Of a stretch of 64,000 nt of DNA, positions 34,890 to 48,040 are shown piece after piece. The notes under the pieces were generated by a model. That model was not told the origin of the DNA and searched no databases. It saw nothing but the letters and a program-made list of their open reading frames with translations. Source of the stretch: Isoetes taiwanensis (taxonomy: Eukaryota; Streptophyta; Lycopodiopsida; Isoetales; Isoetaceae); NCBI GenBank assembly GCA_021234155.1, contig JAJEKV010000156.1, positions 622,001 through 686,000 of the forward strand, written 5' to 3'. Position 1 is the stretch's first letter. Every line of letters begins with the position of its first letter. Both the position numbers and the translations under genes were made by a program.

Positions 34890-36260
34890 ACAATGCAATC
34901 CTTTGGTTGTGTTTTTTCAAATTTTTTGATCCATGCAGATGTTCAAATTATCTTAGGGTTTGAAATCATTTTAGGATTCTTGGCTAGTTACCATTATAAA
35001 ATTGTCTTCAGCCAGTTACCTTTTAGGGTAGTTTTTTCTTATAAACAGGGGTTTGGAGATGCGTTGCCTCAGCAAACTATATGAGTTTCGGTTGTGGCAC
35101 ATGCTTGATCTTGCAGCTCTTCATACTGCATGGTAATTTAGTTACTCAAGCTTGCAAAAATTGGGCGTTTTTTTTCCAGGCGGGTTGCTTTTGATGTATA
35201 CCAATCAGATAACATTCAGAACCATTCTTCACTTCTTTTCATATCTGGTCAAAATGTGCATGTGAGCTTGATGGGCTCTGTGTTGGCAGATGTATTTAGC
35301 ACAATAAGGTTTCTACTCCAATAATTACATTGTTGAATTTGGGAGCAAATAGAGATTTTCACCAGTCAGCTGCTCGGGCAAAACCCCAACTCACAGAGCA
35401 TTTGCCATTCTTTCCTTCTCATCAAAACAGAAAATATGGAAGCTAAAAAATATATATATTTTCAGTGCTAGAATGACATGGACTATTAGTTATGCAAATT
35501 CATTGGCAAAAACCCTCCTGTTTTACAAGGCGCAAACATCTAGCAGGTTCCTTCGAACCTAAAGGGCTGTTGAAGCAGGAAGAAAAATCCATATCCAAAT
35601 TTGCAATGTAGAACTCCAAAATGACATGTGTGGCAACTAGTTTAGTGATGGAATTTTTTCAGATGTTTTGCAGAAAGTGTGTTTTTTTTTATGATGGAAT
35701 TTTTTTGGATGTTTTACGAAAACTATGCTATCTTAAAAAGTTCCAGGTATTTACTGAAATACTGTATGTATCTACTATTCTATCTCTTTTGCCATAAGCA
35801 TCTAGCAGCTTTTGTGATACCTTGAAGATATGCATAGGAACTTGTTACAGCCTGCATAACCTTTGCTGGATGACGATGATGATCCATTTGATGAATATAA
35901 CGAATTTGTTAGCACATTATATTATTCTATTGAAAGTTGTATAGAATTCATATTTTTTTTTCCCGACTAAAGGCTTCTATCTTACTGGAAGTTATGATTA
36001 AGGGATTTGATTGAATACTTATGCAACAAGTACCTTGCTTTTACATGACAACAAGTACAATGTTTCTTGATGCTCTTCTTTCAAGTTTTTATTTGTTGTT
36101 CAAGTTCTTAAAGGGTTGATGCTCTTGTTTTAAGTTCTTATTTGCTGTTCAAGTTCTCAAAAAAAGCATTGAGAAATATTTGTAAATGTGTGTAGATGGA
36201 GCTTGTATGATATTTGTAAAACCATGTTGTGTTGCATGTTCGACATGATCGAGATATTTT
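34890..36260. other. Stretch without a supported gene
   Basis: AT-rich with T-runs. Two short local repeats (GATGGAATTTTTT near 35.65 and 35.69 kb; TTCAAGTTCTTA-like near 36.1 kb). No domains. The LINE starts at its right end. Confidence 0.5.
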
Positions 36261-36261
36261 G

Positions 36262-39137
36262 GCACAGATCCATACATTGGAGGAGGAGCAAATCCAGCAG
36301 GCAAAGCGAAGGCAGGTCTACAGTGGTTTCATGATGGAGATCGTCGTACAGGCTTCTTTTTCCGTGTGGTTAAGAGGCGTCGCATGACGTCAACCATGTC
36401 CTCATTGCTTTTGCCAGATGGCTCGGTGCTAACAGACCCAACCGAACTCAAGCAATATCCACATAACCACTTTCAGACATTTTTTGCTGAAAAAACATCT
36501 TCCCTTTCAATCAGAAATGCGAGATGGTATTTTGTCTAGGATTTACCCCATCATCTCTGACGACCAGCGCCTGTATATAGAGGCAGCTAGGACAGCTGAT
36601 GATTTAGGTTCGACAGTCTTTGAACTGAAAAGAGGCAAATGCCCAGGTTTGGATGGTTTGCCAATTAAGTTGTTCCACCAGATATTGGGAATGGCTGGAG
36701 CCAGATGTGCATGATATTTTTTGTGACTTTCGACGGTCCCTGCTTTGGATAGAATTCTAAACACAGGTGCCATCTCACTCATCCCCAAGGTCAAGGATCC
36801 TCAGACTATTTTAGACTGATGGCCCATCACCTTATTGTCATCTTTATATAAGATCTTCGCTAAGGCTTTTGCAGAGCGAGTGAAGGACATCTTGGCAGAG
36901 TCCATCTCAATAACCCAATCAGGTAACCTTCCAAAAAGATGCATTCTGAATAATGTTGCTGCTGCTTACGAGGGAATTTATTGGGCACGTAAACAAAACC
37001 TTCCAGTTGTATACCTTAAGCTTGACTTGCAAAGGCTTATGACAGTGTTAGGCGGAAATTCATGCGTCGATGTATGCTAAGACTGGGATTTTGGGAACAA
37101 TTCACATCAATATTATGAAGCTGCATGTCTGTGCTCGGGCGACTATTATGTTCCATGGTGAGCCGTCAGATGCCCTCTCACTCGGTCATGGTATTCGCCA
37201 GGGATGCCCTTTAGTGCCACTGCTTTTCGCAATTGTCGCAGAGGCTTTGTTGCAGTTATTCACCATTGCAACCACAGAGGGACTTCTCCATGGTCTTGCA
37301 ATGGAGGATGGCACACAAGAGGTTTGCAACCAATATGCAGATGACACGTTTCTTTTCCTAGTCACTAATGCTGAGAATGTTGCAGCTGCCAAATTGCTCA
37401 TAGACACTTTTTCACTGGCTTCCAGTGTCCTTGTAGGGTGGCAGAACTGTACAGCTTTATGGACATTGGATACTCCGATTCTGGCGTGTGTTCATGATTA
37501 TCCATGGAAATTACTTGCGCATGGATAGGCCACCAAGTTGTTGGGGATTCCAGTTGGCATCCATGTTACTATGGAAACTGCATGGGAAGATATCATTAAG
37601 GGTTTGGAGAAGCACTTGTTCTGGTGGTCCATCGCAAAGTTGTCTCTTGCGGGTCGCATTACAGTGGCCAAGTCAGTCCTTAGTAGTACCCATGTTTATA
37701 TGGCATCCTTACTGCTTGCCCCACAGATCAAAGTACGTGAGCTCATTGCAATAGTTCGGAACTTTATATGGGAAGGTACTGAGGAAGGTGCTGTGATTAA
37801 GGTGGCTTGGTCGAAGTGCATACTTCCAAAATGGGCAGGTGGTCTGAGTATGATGGACTTCTTACTGTAGAGCAAAGTCCTTATTTCAAAGTTCATTTGG
37901 AGACTCCTGAATGGAGAAGATGACTCTCCTGGGTTACGCCTTCTTAGACAAGCTCTTGGTCACTGTATCCCTCTAGGCAAAAAGGTTGTCAAACTAGTTC
38001 TACCTTGGGCATTATTTCAGACTCTGTAGCCTTTTCCAAGTGCTTCTCCATTTTTACGTGGCTTGTTGACAGCATGGAAGGCAGTCAAACATCTTTTCTG
38101 GCCATGCCCCTCCATCCACACCATATTGGAGACTCCATGGTGGTTGGCACCACTGCCTCCAGACCCCTCAGCACCTCCACTGGCAGCATCAGTTCATCCT
38201 CTTACACAGAGACGATGGGTTCTTGCAGGTGTTATCTCTATTCAAGCATAGTATGAAGGGGGTCGCCTACTATCTTGGCCTGAATTTCAGGCAAAGTTCC
38301 TGCTCTCTCGTTGGGATGTGTCTCTATGGAGAAGGTCGCGAAAAATTTGCCTCTTATAGTTCAAGTTGGGGTTGCTGAAAGGGTGCCATGGGACTGTCGT
38401 GAAAATATTCACAAAGGCAAGCACTTTGTTAGATCAGTATATCGCCTTCTTTTAGCACCACAACGCCCCCAGTTGCGAGATGGATGGCACCTACAGGTTC
38501 CACAGCCCATTTTGTGTCGTACATGGCGATGGCTTTAGGATAGGTTGCTCCACCCTAAAGTCTCTGTATTGTGGTGGCAGGTTATCCACAGATGCTTGCG
38601 TGTTAATGCCTTCCGACACCGCTATGATCCTCGCATACCTGCAGTATTCCCGCTCTGCCTTTCAGACGTTGAGACTCTTGAGCATTCTCTCTTTGATTGT
38701 CCAGAGTTTTAACCAGTGTGGTCCTGGCTATAAGGTTTAACAGTACATTGGACTACCGATGCATCCTCTTGGTGTCCTATCCCAATGCATGGCCCCCAGC
38801 TAAACAGAGGGCATCCCATCTTGGTTTTGGTTGGCTCCTGGGGTCAATATGAGAGCGTCGCAGATACCACATCATTCAGGGCATTTATTCATCTGCACAT
38901 AGTGTTATTACAGTGGCCCAGAAAAAGATACTGACAGCCTATGAGTGTTCCTCCTTTGAATCAGAAATGATGGAACGCATCTGGATTCAGTATCTTCGAA
39001 TTGCTCCTATTCTGGAGTAAGTACATTGTGCCCCAAACTCGTGCTCCTGTGGCATCTTTTTATGCTTACACAGTTAGATGAGACATGTAAATCTTATACT
39101 TTTTACCTGATTAATAAACTGTTTGGCTTTCGTCCTT

Positions 39138-39170
<33 letters not shown>
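36262..39170 (+). mobile_element. Degenerate plant LINE (non-LTR retrotransposon) with poly(A) tail
   Basis: In several frames: WFHDGDRRTGFFFRVVKRRR, ELKRGKCPGLDGLPIKLF, ISLIPK, then VVYLKLDLQ, HGIRQGCPLVPLLFAIV and QYADDTFLFL with the catalytic YADD at 37334-37345. Next come SLAGRITVAKSVLSS, PKWAGGLSMMDF and a zf-RVT-type end with CLSDVETLEHSLFDCPEF. This is the block order of L1-clade plant LINE reverse transcriptases. It ends in an A-run at 39138-39170, as expected for target-primed reverse transcription. The ORF1 and endonuclease part is missing, so it is 5' truncated. Many frameshifts and stops show it is dead. No target duplication was found. Confidence 0.92.
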
Positions 39171-39171
<1 letters not shown>

Positions 39172-39350
39172 ATTGCCTCAAACCTCATAGTATGTTGCGA
39201 ACCTCATTATACAGCATACCAAAACTTGTACAAGTATACCCCAAAAACGAGGATCACCATCTATGGTCTAGATCGAGAAATAAAGGGCAAATATGCCCAT
39301 CCAATAGCTCTCGATGCCAGGAGTCACCCCTCGTATTTAAATCTTATTTG
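39171..39350 (-). repeat. Partial repeat family F copy next to the LINE tail
   Basis: CTCAAACCTCATAGTATGTT, CGAGGATCACCATCTATGGT and AAAGGGCAAATATGCCCATC match family F in inverted orientation. The LINE tail directly abuts it, so the LINE may have inserted into a family F copy; the other half was not found on the left side. Confidence 0.75.
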
Positions 39351-39599
39351 GAATATAGCATGAGCATGGAATATAGCATCAGCATGGCTAACCAGCATTC
39401 ACAAGAGAATTCGTTCTTCATTCGGTTTCACAGAGAATCTTTCATGGCAGAAATTGGAACAATGCATGATACGTTGTTATTTTGTTTTTGCTCTTCATTC
39501 ATCTTCTTAAAACATTCTAGACAAAGTGTTGTGTTATTTGGTGTTGGTTTTCAGGATTCGAAACGTGTAGGGAAATTTCTAGCATGGTAAAGTGGAGAT

Positions 39600-41990
39600 G
39601 GAGAGAGATCTGGCAGTTTTACTATATCTATCATTATAACATCCTCAACTTCCCCTCTGCTTAGCATTTGCGCCTTAGTTCGGAACTGGAGCCCAGAATA
39701 TGCAGTCTGCCATGGCGAGAATCTGCATGCCAGGCCCAATCCTTTTCTTGAATCCAAAACTTTTCCACTGTTGCACTCTTTAATCCGGGACTTCTGGACA
39801 GCAAAAACCTGCATGGCAGGGCCAATCCGAAACTCCAATATCTAGCATTACACCTAGCATTACATCCACTGTTGTAGTCTTCAAACCGAGACTCCTGCCA
39901 GAATCTGCATGCCAGAACTGGGACCCTAACAAGATAAAGCTTGATGATAGTCGACCTGCTTGCTCGATCCACCAGATTTGATGTGCTATAGAACCATGCT
40001 TACCTCCTGCAAACGCAACACCACAAGAAAATCCGGCCCTCAGAAACCATGTCGAAAACCCTAACCCTGCCCTAAGAAATTTGCTTATCTATTTTCCTGA
40101 AAACTTTGAAATGACGCCCTTCCTAACCATCCTTTATTCCTGAAAAATAAAAATGTAACCCTTCCTCTCAATATGTACGATCGCCCTCCTTTTGATATCT
40201 ATATCTAGTGCTTAAAATCCACCATTATGCTTTAAGCTAACCGTTGCTTAAGTTAATATGCAATTAGAATTACAAGCTTGTGTTACTCTTATTATTCTTC
40301 TAACCTTGTGTTGTTTTTTTAATGGTAGATATTAGTTGCAGCTGTTACAATGAGACGAAGGGTTTCAGGGGGACTTTAATTTAGATATTGAATGCAATGG
40401 TTTATGTTAGTTAATGTTAATGGTAGTTATGAATTGGTAGTTATATGTTGCTAGTGTTTGATACTTAGCCAATTGGAATTCATGAAATACTAATGAACTT
40501 GACTGACCTAACCCTGTTGGAATCCAGGTGAGATACGAGTTATGCGAGTTAGAAGACATATAGATTGATAAGCTACCATCTTTTGGCTCTGAGCAGGATA
40601 ATTTTTTTTCGAGGTATTCTCAATTTTGGGTAGGGAAGAAGGGAATAATATTGTTTCCAATTATCTGGATCATTCGAAGCTGTCTCAATCCATAGCTAAT
40701 TTTCTATTCATTTGTTCGATCTTATTCGACTGTCTCTAAATAATTCACTTAAAATAATATAATTTTATTTCGAAAGTTTGCATAATTTAAAAAAAAAACT
40801 TTTTTTTTCCAATTTTTTTATGCTCTTGGCTCTAGAGAAGTGAAGAAAAAATGGAATATTCGAATGACCAATGATTCTGGTAAAATCCAAAAACATTGAT
40901 AAATGAAAACCGAACGTGGATCACTTTTCTTTTTCAAAAGGACGATAGTCTTAAAGGTCTACCCAGCTATTAAGGCTTGTATTTCTATATCACTTGGCAT
41001 ATTTGTATCACATTTGGCACATGCATGCACCAACCACATAAATGACAATTTAAGCCAAAAGCTTTCTACCCTCCACATAATATCATCGTATGGAAAATGC
41101 CAATAACTTTATTTATGATGACCAACGCAAGATTTGACCATAAGATACGTGCATGTGTTTACTTTTACAACCTCTATATAAAAATGTATTCTATCTTGCA
41201 TGTCACCACAGGCTATGTCGAACACACGTGTCGCAATGCAAGGTACACATGTATTTTTCATATGTAGCACAGTGATTTGGGATAAAGACGGTATAATTGT
41301 ATTGTATGATTTGTTGAATGTACTTTAGGGAGTGTATAATGCTTACGGCTAGAGGGAACCCTGTATTTAATTATTTAAAACCATAAGTTCAATGTTCTAG
41401 CCCCTTCATTTATTTATATTCTTACTTCCATGTTAAAAATGTACAAATAGTCATGCAACATATTAAGTGGATTGACAAGTTTTGCAAGTTCTAGCGTCTG
41501 CAACAAGAGTGACTGGGCAAATCCTCCAACAAATTTGCAAGTTCACCAAGAGCGAGGAGCTTCATTATCTCAATCAAATTGCTGGATATAATCTCTTTAA
41601 CATTTTTTGGGTAAGGCAATCTGAGACTACCATCCTCTGCATATATTGCTTCTCTAGCGTCACAGAAATTGCATGAAATAACATCTAGAATGCCTCTTAG
41701 ACAATCACTTAGGTGAGAATCTTTTCAAAATCTAGGTCATTGATGGGTATGCCAAGTCTTATTTGACTATTGCAAAACATTTAATATAGTATCCTCTACA
41801 AGGTTACCTAGATGACCGCAATACGAGTTTAATAGAATATGAGATTCTAGAAAGAACCATATAATGCTAGCTAAACAATGCACAAAAAGTGATTTTTATT
41901 TGTAACTTTCACCTAATTCAATGTTTGCAAGAGTACATGTTAAAAATGTGGCAATATGGATAGGAAACTAATAGTACTCTGTGATTTGGC
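39600..41990. other. Stretch without a supported gene, with a family F scrap
   Basis: 39.7-39.95 kb repeats ATCTGCATGCCAG and CATGGCAGGGCCAATCC-like phrases without a coding frame. 40.35-40.45 kb matches the TAATTTAGATATTGAATGCA to TTAATGGTAGTTAT part of family F. The rest is AT-rich with no motif. Confidence 0.5.
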
Positions 41991-42007
41991 CACATAATAT
42001 ATGGTAT

Positions 42008-42200
42008 GGTAACATTGATGTTGTTGTCTTCCATGCAATGGTTTGTGAATAAAACATTATTGTCAAGCATATCAATATGTAGCATAATAACAGGGGGTTT
42101 CTTTTGTATTTTTATACACTTTTTACTAAGGTTTTTATATGATTTGATGACTGTATTTCGTGAGATGTACTAATCGGTACATCTAGAGTGCACATACCTT
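42008..42200. repeat. Outer arm of the inverted-repeat complex plus a TIR-family arm
   Basis: 42008-42078 (TAACATTGATGTTGTTGTCT onward) is repeated inverted at 45849-45918. It runs directly into 42080-42195, an inverted copy of the arm seen at 34308 and 46838 (GTAGCATAATAACAGGGGG ... CTAGAGTGCAC). Confidence 0.8.
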
Positions 42201-43800
42201 CACATTAATTTTGGTGGTATTATTCAATGGTTATGCCTATGATTTCTATAAATATCACAATTCAAGCATGCAAACATCGAACAAAGGTATTTTAGGGTTA
42301 TTATCGAACAAAGGTATTTTAGGGTTATTTAATTGTTCTTCTCTCACGGATCGTTCTTCTCTCACGGCTTGGCAAGGCAAAAGTTAACAGGACTTTGTTT
42401 GAAGCGACCCTCTGGTAGGAAATCCGGCACAAATCCGGCTATAGCGGATAAGGTAAAGATTTTCTTTGGGTTTTTTACTTACGTTTTCGGCTATGGCGGA
42501 TAAGGTTTAGCTTTGCTTGGTTTCGATTCATGGATTCGATGGTTTGGATCTTTTGTTTGCAAAAAATCGGAAGATGCTAACCGGGACCCGAACCTAAAGT
42601 TGAACTGAAACGCAAAAATCGAGAAGATGGGTCAAGCTCTGTTTCCATGGCGATGAAGGGACCTTTGGTTACCTTGATCGAGTACTACCCTATACTTTAC
42701 GGTTGGTTCAAGACATCGTAAGCTTGCTCCATTCGAAATGACCTCTCTTAATGCGGGTATTATATGCGACAACGATTTGAGAGAAAAGTGGCGTATATAG
42801 TTTGAATTGTTCTTCTTGAAACAATATCTGCGTGTGATCCTCATTGTCTGAGCACTTTTTTGCCAAATAGCGGCATTGTTACATGGGTAATAATGTTATC
42901 CTTTATGCAATTGATCGCAAGAACTTTGGTTAAGTTATAATTTTGCGGGCCGGGGGGACATTTGCGAGAAAGGCAACCTAGATTGCATGTGCCCATTCCC
43001 AATAGTACCATCATTGCTTCTTGGCGGAATGATTAGAGGCGGGCCGATCTTTGAATCTGCTTTGCTTGGATTTGGGGCAAATTTGGGGGCGGTGGAAGAA
43101 TGAATAAATTCGTTCATTAGGTTATCGCTTTCTTAGCATGGTGCCGAACACGTGAGCATTTTTACCGGATGCTACACTATCCAACTATTTTACCGGATGC
43201 TATTATATCGGATCTAATTTGTGTTTGCACATGATCAAGAGTTTTGTGACAAAAGCATCTTACGCATCACTCTAGGAAAGAGGATATGCATGGAGCGGAA
43301 TGGAGCGCGCATTATTTGTGGTAGCTCATCAATGTAAAATCAAGCGGGGCATCTGTTGTCATTCCTTAGATCTTTTTCTATTCATTACGCCTTAACCGCC
43401 ATAAAGATAAAGAGGTCCACATTGTTTACCTTAGTTGCCCCGATGTAGGTGACTCTGTTTAATGTTGCTCTTTCTAAGTTGGTTAGGCCATGCTTTTCTC
43501 TTGGCGAGCCTCTCATTTTGATGTGCCCACGACTAATCTCCTTAGGTTAGGTGAGATATGGATATTCAAATACCCTAGCTATCATGCTCTCAAATGTATT
43601 CTTGTGGAATTGTGTTATACAACGATAAAATAGCTACCATCACGTAGGTAAGTCTTGATGTCTTTAATTCTTTTTGCTTTCTACCAAAGTATGCAACTTG
43701 TGGTAAGCGGCCCTTGGTATGCAATGCGGTCTGCGAGGCGAGACTAAAACGAAATGTGTTTGTGAGAATGTCGGTTAATGCGATTTTATCGTCTGCAAAG
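42201..43800. other. Stretch without a supported gene
   Basis: A 31-bp local duplication at 42.26-42.33 kb (ATCGAACAAAGGTATTTTAG twice) and ATAGCGGATAAGGT-type repeats near 42.44-42.51 kb. Otherwise somewhat GC-richer DNA with no readable domain. Confidence 0.45.
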
Positions 43801-43802
43801 AC

Positions 43803-44739
43803 ATAGATGCAAAGATATAGATGCATGGGCATAATGAGTTGAAATCCATTATTATAAAGTCGATTTACTAAGCTACAAATTATATGTTTATTTCTAAATT
43901 TTTTTTTATAATATCATTATAATTCAAATGGCATGTTTATATCAATACTTTTTCTAAATTTGAATGTGCATTACTCTTGGACTAGCCAGGGCTCAAATCT
44001 TGGGGGTTTGTTTTGTTAGGGCCCGAAGGGATAAAAAATTTTTAATATAACAACCAACACATAACTAACATTGCGTTATTAACACAAACCATTGCATCTA
44101 ACGCATTTAAATTAAAATCCCACGAAACCCCCTTTGGTTTGGGTGCATATTCACCGCGGGGGTTCGTGGGGCGAGAGCCCCGAAAACTTACAATACATGT
44201 ACAAAATTAACACCATTAAGTACATTCCCTCAAACCTTATAGTCTTTTGCAAACCTCAATATCACGGTATACAAAAATTTGTGCGGCTATACCCCACAAA
44301 GCGAGGATCGCCATATGCGGTCCGGATCAAGGAATAAAGGGCAAATATGCCCATCAGGCGACTCGATGCGGGAATAACCCCCGTGTGAATATGCACCCAA
44401 ACCAAGGGGGTTTGAGGGGATTTTTAATTTAAATCGTTAGATGCAATGGTTTGTGTTAATAACGTTAATGTTAGTTATGTGTTGGTTGTTATATTAAAAA
44501 AAATTTTGGCCCTTCGGGCCCTAACAAAACAAACCCCCCAAGATTTGAGCCTGGGCTAGTCTGAAGAGTAATGCACATTCAGCGACTTAGAAAAAGTATT
44601 GGATATAAACATGCCATTTGAATTATAATGATATTATAAAAAAAATTTAGAAATAAACATATAATTTGTAGCTTAGTAACGACTTTATAATACGGGATTT
44701 CAACTCATTATGCCCATGCATCTATATCTTTGCATCTAT
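43803..44739. repeat. Inverted duplication 1 of repeat family F
   Basis: Arms 43803-44163 and 44377-44739 are reverse complements over about 360 bp with scattered mismatches. The spacer of about 213 bp is the core of family F. Transcription would give a long hairpin RNA. The arms extend past the family F edge into unrelated sequence (TAGATGCAAAGATATAGATG), so this is an inverted duplication rather than a simple TIR element. Confidence 0.85.
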
Positions 44740-44743
44740 ACGG

Positions 44744-45879
44744 GAATAAAACATTATTGTCAAGCATATCAATGTCTAAAGCTTTTATTTGATTCAATTT
44801 TATTTTATTAGTAAAATTCTATTTCTAAATTAATATCAATCTAACAAATTTCTTTCTTTTATGTTCATGCAGACTACAGAATCTCCCCCTGTTATTATGC
44901 TAGATATTCACACGGGGGGTGATGTAGAGTAGCAAGAGCCCCTTTTATACCCCCCTAAAATAGTATAATATATATATGAAATCAACACCATTGAGTACAT
45001 TGCAAAGAAAAGTAGAGGTTTTATAGTTCTACACAAGATATGTTGCCACCTCTTTGTTTCCCTAAGGGCCCGAAGGGCCCAAGTTTTTTTTTAATACAAC
45101 TACCATTAACATTAATTAACTTAGACCATTGCATCCAACATTTTTAAATTAAAATCCCCCTGAAACCCCCTTTGGTTTGGGTGCATATTCACACGGGGGG
45201 TTACTCCGGGCAACGAGAGCTATCGGATGAGCATATTTGCCCTTTATTCCAAGATCTGGACCGTACATAGCGATCCTCGTTTGTGGGGTATGCATGTACA
45301 AGTTTTTGTATACTGTATATTGAGATTTACAAAATACTATAAGGTTTGAGGGAATGTACTTAATGGTGTTAATTTTGTATATATATTGTAAGTTTTTAGG
45401 GGCTCTCGCTGCCCTACGTAACCCCCCCGTGTGAATATGCACCCAAACCAAAGGGGGTTTCAGGCGGATTTTAATTTAAAAATGTTGGATGCAATGGTCT
45501 AAGTTAATTAATGTTAATGGTAGTTGTATTAAAAAAAAACTTGGGCCCTTCGGGCCCTTAGGGAAACAAAGAGGTGGCAACATATCTTGTGTAGAACTAT
45601 AAAACCTCTACTTTTCTTTGCAATGTACTCAATGGTGTTGATTTCATATATATATTATACTATTTTAGGGGGGTATAAAAGGGGCTCTTGCTACTCTACA
45701 TCACCCCCCGTGTGAATATCTAGCATAATAACAGGGGGAGATTCTGTAGTCTGCATGAACATAAAAGAAAGAAATTTGTTAGATTGATATTAATTTAGAA
45801 ATAGAATTTTACTAATAAAATAAAATTGAATCAAATAAAAGCTTTAGACATTGATATGCTTGACAATAATGTTTTATTC
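44744..45879. repeat. Inverted duplication 2 of repeat family F
   Basis: Arms 44744-45220 and about 45401-45879 are almost perfect reverse complements over about 475 bp, around a 180-bp spacer. The arms include GGGCCC hairpin units and GAATAAAACATTATTGTCAA at the outer edges. It lies five bases from inversion 1, and the very low divergence suggests a recent event. Confidence 0.9.
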
Positions 45880-45919
45880 ACAAACCATTGCATGGAAGAC
45901 AACAACATCAATGTTACTC

Positions 45920-46630
45920 TGCAGTAACAATTGGTGAGGTTCATAAAGAACCAGAGACACTTTCTCACGGGTTGCCTGGCTTTGGTTTAACAAGTGAAGA
46001 GAATCGGCCAGTTTGGTGATGTGGAGTAGGTTTCCTATACTTGATCGGTGAAGCGAGATCAAGAGTAGAGGTTTTGAAGCAAGCTTGCTCTATTAGCATT
46101 CCACGTGTTGTTACTTCAGCTACATCTATTTCTCTTTTACAATGAAACCATTGTTTATCAATCCATATGATTTTGGATGCTCCATCTCTAGCTTAAATGT
46201 AATGCATGATTCACCTTCTAGTTCGATTAAAGTTCTAAACCTACAATATAAATGCATTCTTGCGGCCACTGTTTGACTAATCTGCATGACTCAGAAAAGG
46301 GCGTGGAATAATCTGCCTGTTGTGTGCACAAGAATCCATCTATTGATTGAAGCTGAAGGTTGGCTGTTATGAACAATCCGGCAGGCCAAGAATATCCAAG
46401 AAGTTGGAAGCAAATAGAGGGCCTAAACTCTAAACTCTTTTCGAATCTGCAGCAAATCTTAGAACAGACAAAAGGAAGGAAACAAAGGCGGAGTTTGCAG
46501 CATTGCATTGTAGAATCAGAAAACTAATACCTTGTAAAAAAACCATTACATAAATACCTTTGTAAGTGTGAGCGAAAAATACACCTCGTGATAACCTCTC
46601 CTCAGGAAAAATTCACTTTGGCAACAAGAA
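45920..46630. other. Stretch without a supported gene
   Basis: No coding motif on either strand. The minus-strand ORF at 46.23-46.51 kb shows no domain. Confidence 0.5.
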
Positions 46631-46639
46631 TCCAAGAGG

Positions 46640-46782
46640 GCAAGTGCACATGCAGATATGCACATGCACATGCACTTGGACATGCACTTGCACATGCACA
46701 GTACACATGCACATGCAGACACATGCACATGCATGTGCACATGCATACACATGCACAATGTTCATGCATAAACACATGCAGA
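46640..46782. repeat. (CACATG)n low-complexity array
   Basis: GCACATGCACATGCACTTGG-type imperfect repeats over about 140 bp. ORFs over it read as Cys/Met/His-rich low-complexity strings on both strands and are not genes. Confidence 0.93.
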
Positions 46783-46837
46783 GAAAGACAACAACCCTCG
46801 GATTGTTTCAGCCAACGAAAATTATCGGCCCATAAAG

Positions 46838-46960
46838 GGTGCACTCTAGAAATACTATTTAGTACACCTCAACGAATACAACAACGAAATCATAGAAAAT
46901 CCATGTAAAAAAGCGTATAAAAATCTAAACGTAACCCCCTGTTATTATGCTAGATATTGT
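46838..46960 (+). repeat. Solo arm of the 34.3-kb TIR family
   Basis: GGGTGCACTCTAGAAATACT ... CCCCCTGTTATTATGCTAGA aligns with 34329-34450 over about 120 bp. Confidence 0.8.
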
Positions 46961-47831
46961 ATATTAGACAGACACATCATCGTACATATCGACACAATAG
47001 ACATGTACAGGATTAGAATGTGGTCATCCAACATATGGAAAGGCTGGGGAACTTAACTTAGTTTAATCCCGTGTTAGCTAGATAATGAATCATCACCTCG
47101 CCATGTGGAGCCACCCCATAGGTCTAAATGGACCAATTGTCACTTTAAGCGAATGAGCCTACTAATGGGCCTAAACCTTAGGACATGGAGTTTTGGCTTC
47201 CAGCTTGTGCAGGTGACCTCCATTTGTGCCTAGATTGAAAATTGTCTTAACTAGTAGAGGGTAGGCGATCGAGCTTGTAGCAGCTGTCATTAACTCAATG
47301 ATCTTATTTATAAAAATGGTGATATACTTGATACAAAGAGCAGAATACAAGAACTTGAAGGCTCCAGAATGGTGCTCTAGATCATTCTTATTTACTGGTT
47401 CTAGCTCTTGTTCTTGTGTTCATGCTCGCTCTTTGGGTTCATGCTCTTGTATTCTATTGTTATATCATATCATATTTAGTTACTTGCATATTTTCTAGTA
47501 TTTTCTCTTGTTTTCGTGTAGGTTGTGACAATTTGAACCGGAATCCCTTTATTGGTTCTAGTCTACTTTGAGCCTAAGTTATTTCTGCCTTCATATTTCA
47601 TATTTTGCCACCATGGAGGAGGTTACAACTTTGTTATAGCAGGTACAATAAATTGTTCAAGTATATCAGCTGTTGCAATTAGATAATAAGGAGCTCCAAG
47701 GATGGATAGCCTTTCATGTACTAGCTTCTAAGTCTGGATTGAGGCCACTTTAAGATTAGCTTGCCCGAGAGATTAGATGACACTTGGTCCAAGCTTCATG
47801 CTTTTCTGAATCAGATTTGGTTGTGAGTCAG

Positions 47832-48040
47832 CCCCCTCCCCCGAGGGGTGCACCTATCCTATAGGGGATATGCCACCTGCGTACATAGGGTTGTAAAAAA
47901 ACCCCTATATACGACACTTTTTTATGAAAAAAACCCTACCATACGATTTTCAAATTTTGCATGCATATACCCCTTATCAATTAAAAAACCCCTCGTATAG
48001 GCCTCACGTGAACACTATATATACCCCCAATATGTATACG
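47832..48040 (+). repeat. Dispersed repeat family G (copy 3)
   Basis: CGAGGGGTGCACCTATCCTA, GGGGATATGCCACCTGCGTA and ACCCCTATATACGACAC follow copies 1 and 2 in order, at lower similarity. Confidence 0.6.

Noticed and set aside
39123-39590. 155-residue ORF starting with a Lys run
   Set aside because: It starts in the LINE poly(A) tail and runs through a repeat family F copy; no coding signal.
43590-43832. ORF with a YVFADDK string resembling a polymerase YADD box
   Set aside because: No other reverse-transcriptase blocks lie around it and the context is repeat DNA.
46546-46908. Cys/Met/His-rich ORFs on both strands
   Set aside because: They are translations of the CACATG low-complexity array and exist in several frames at once.
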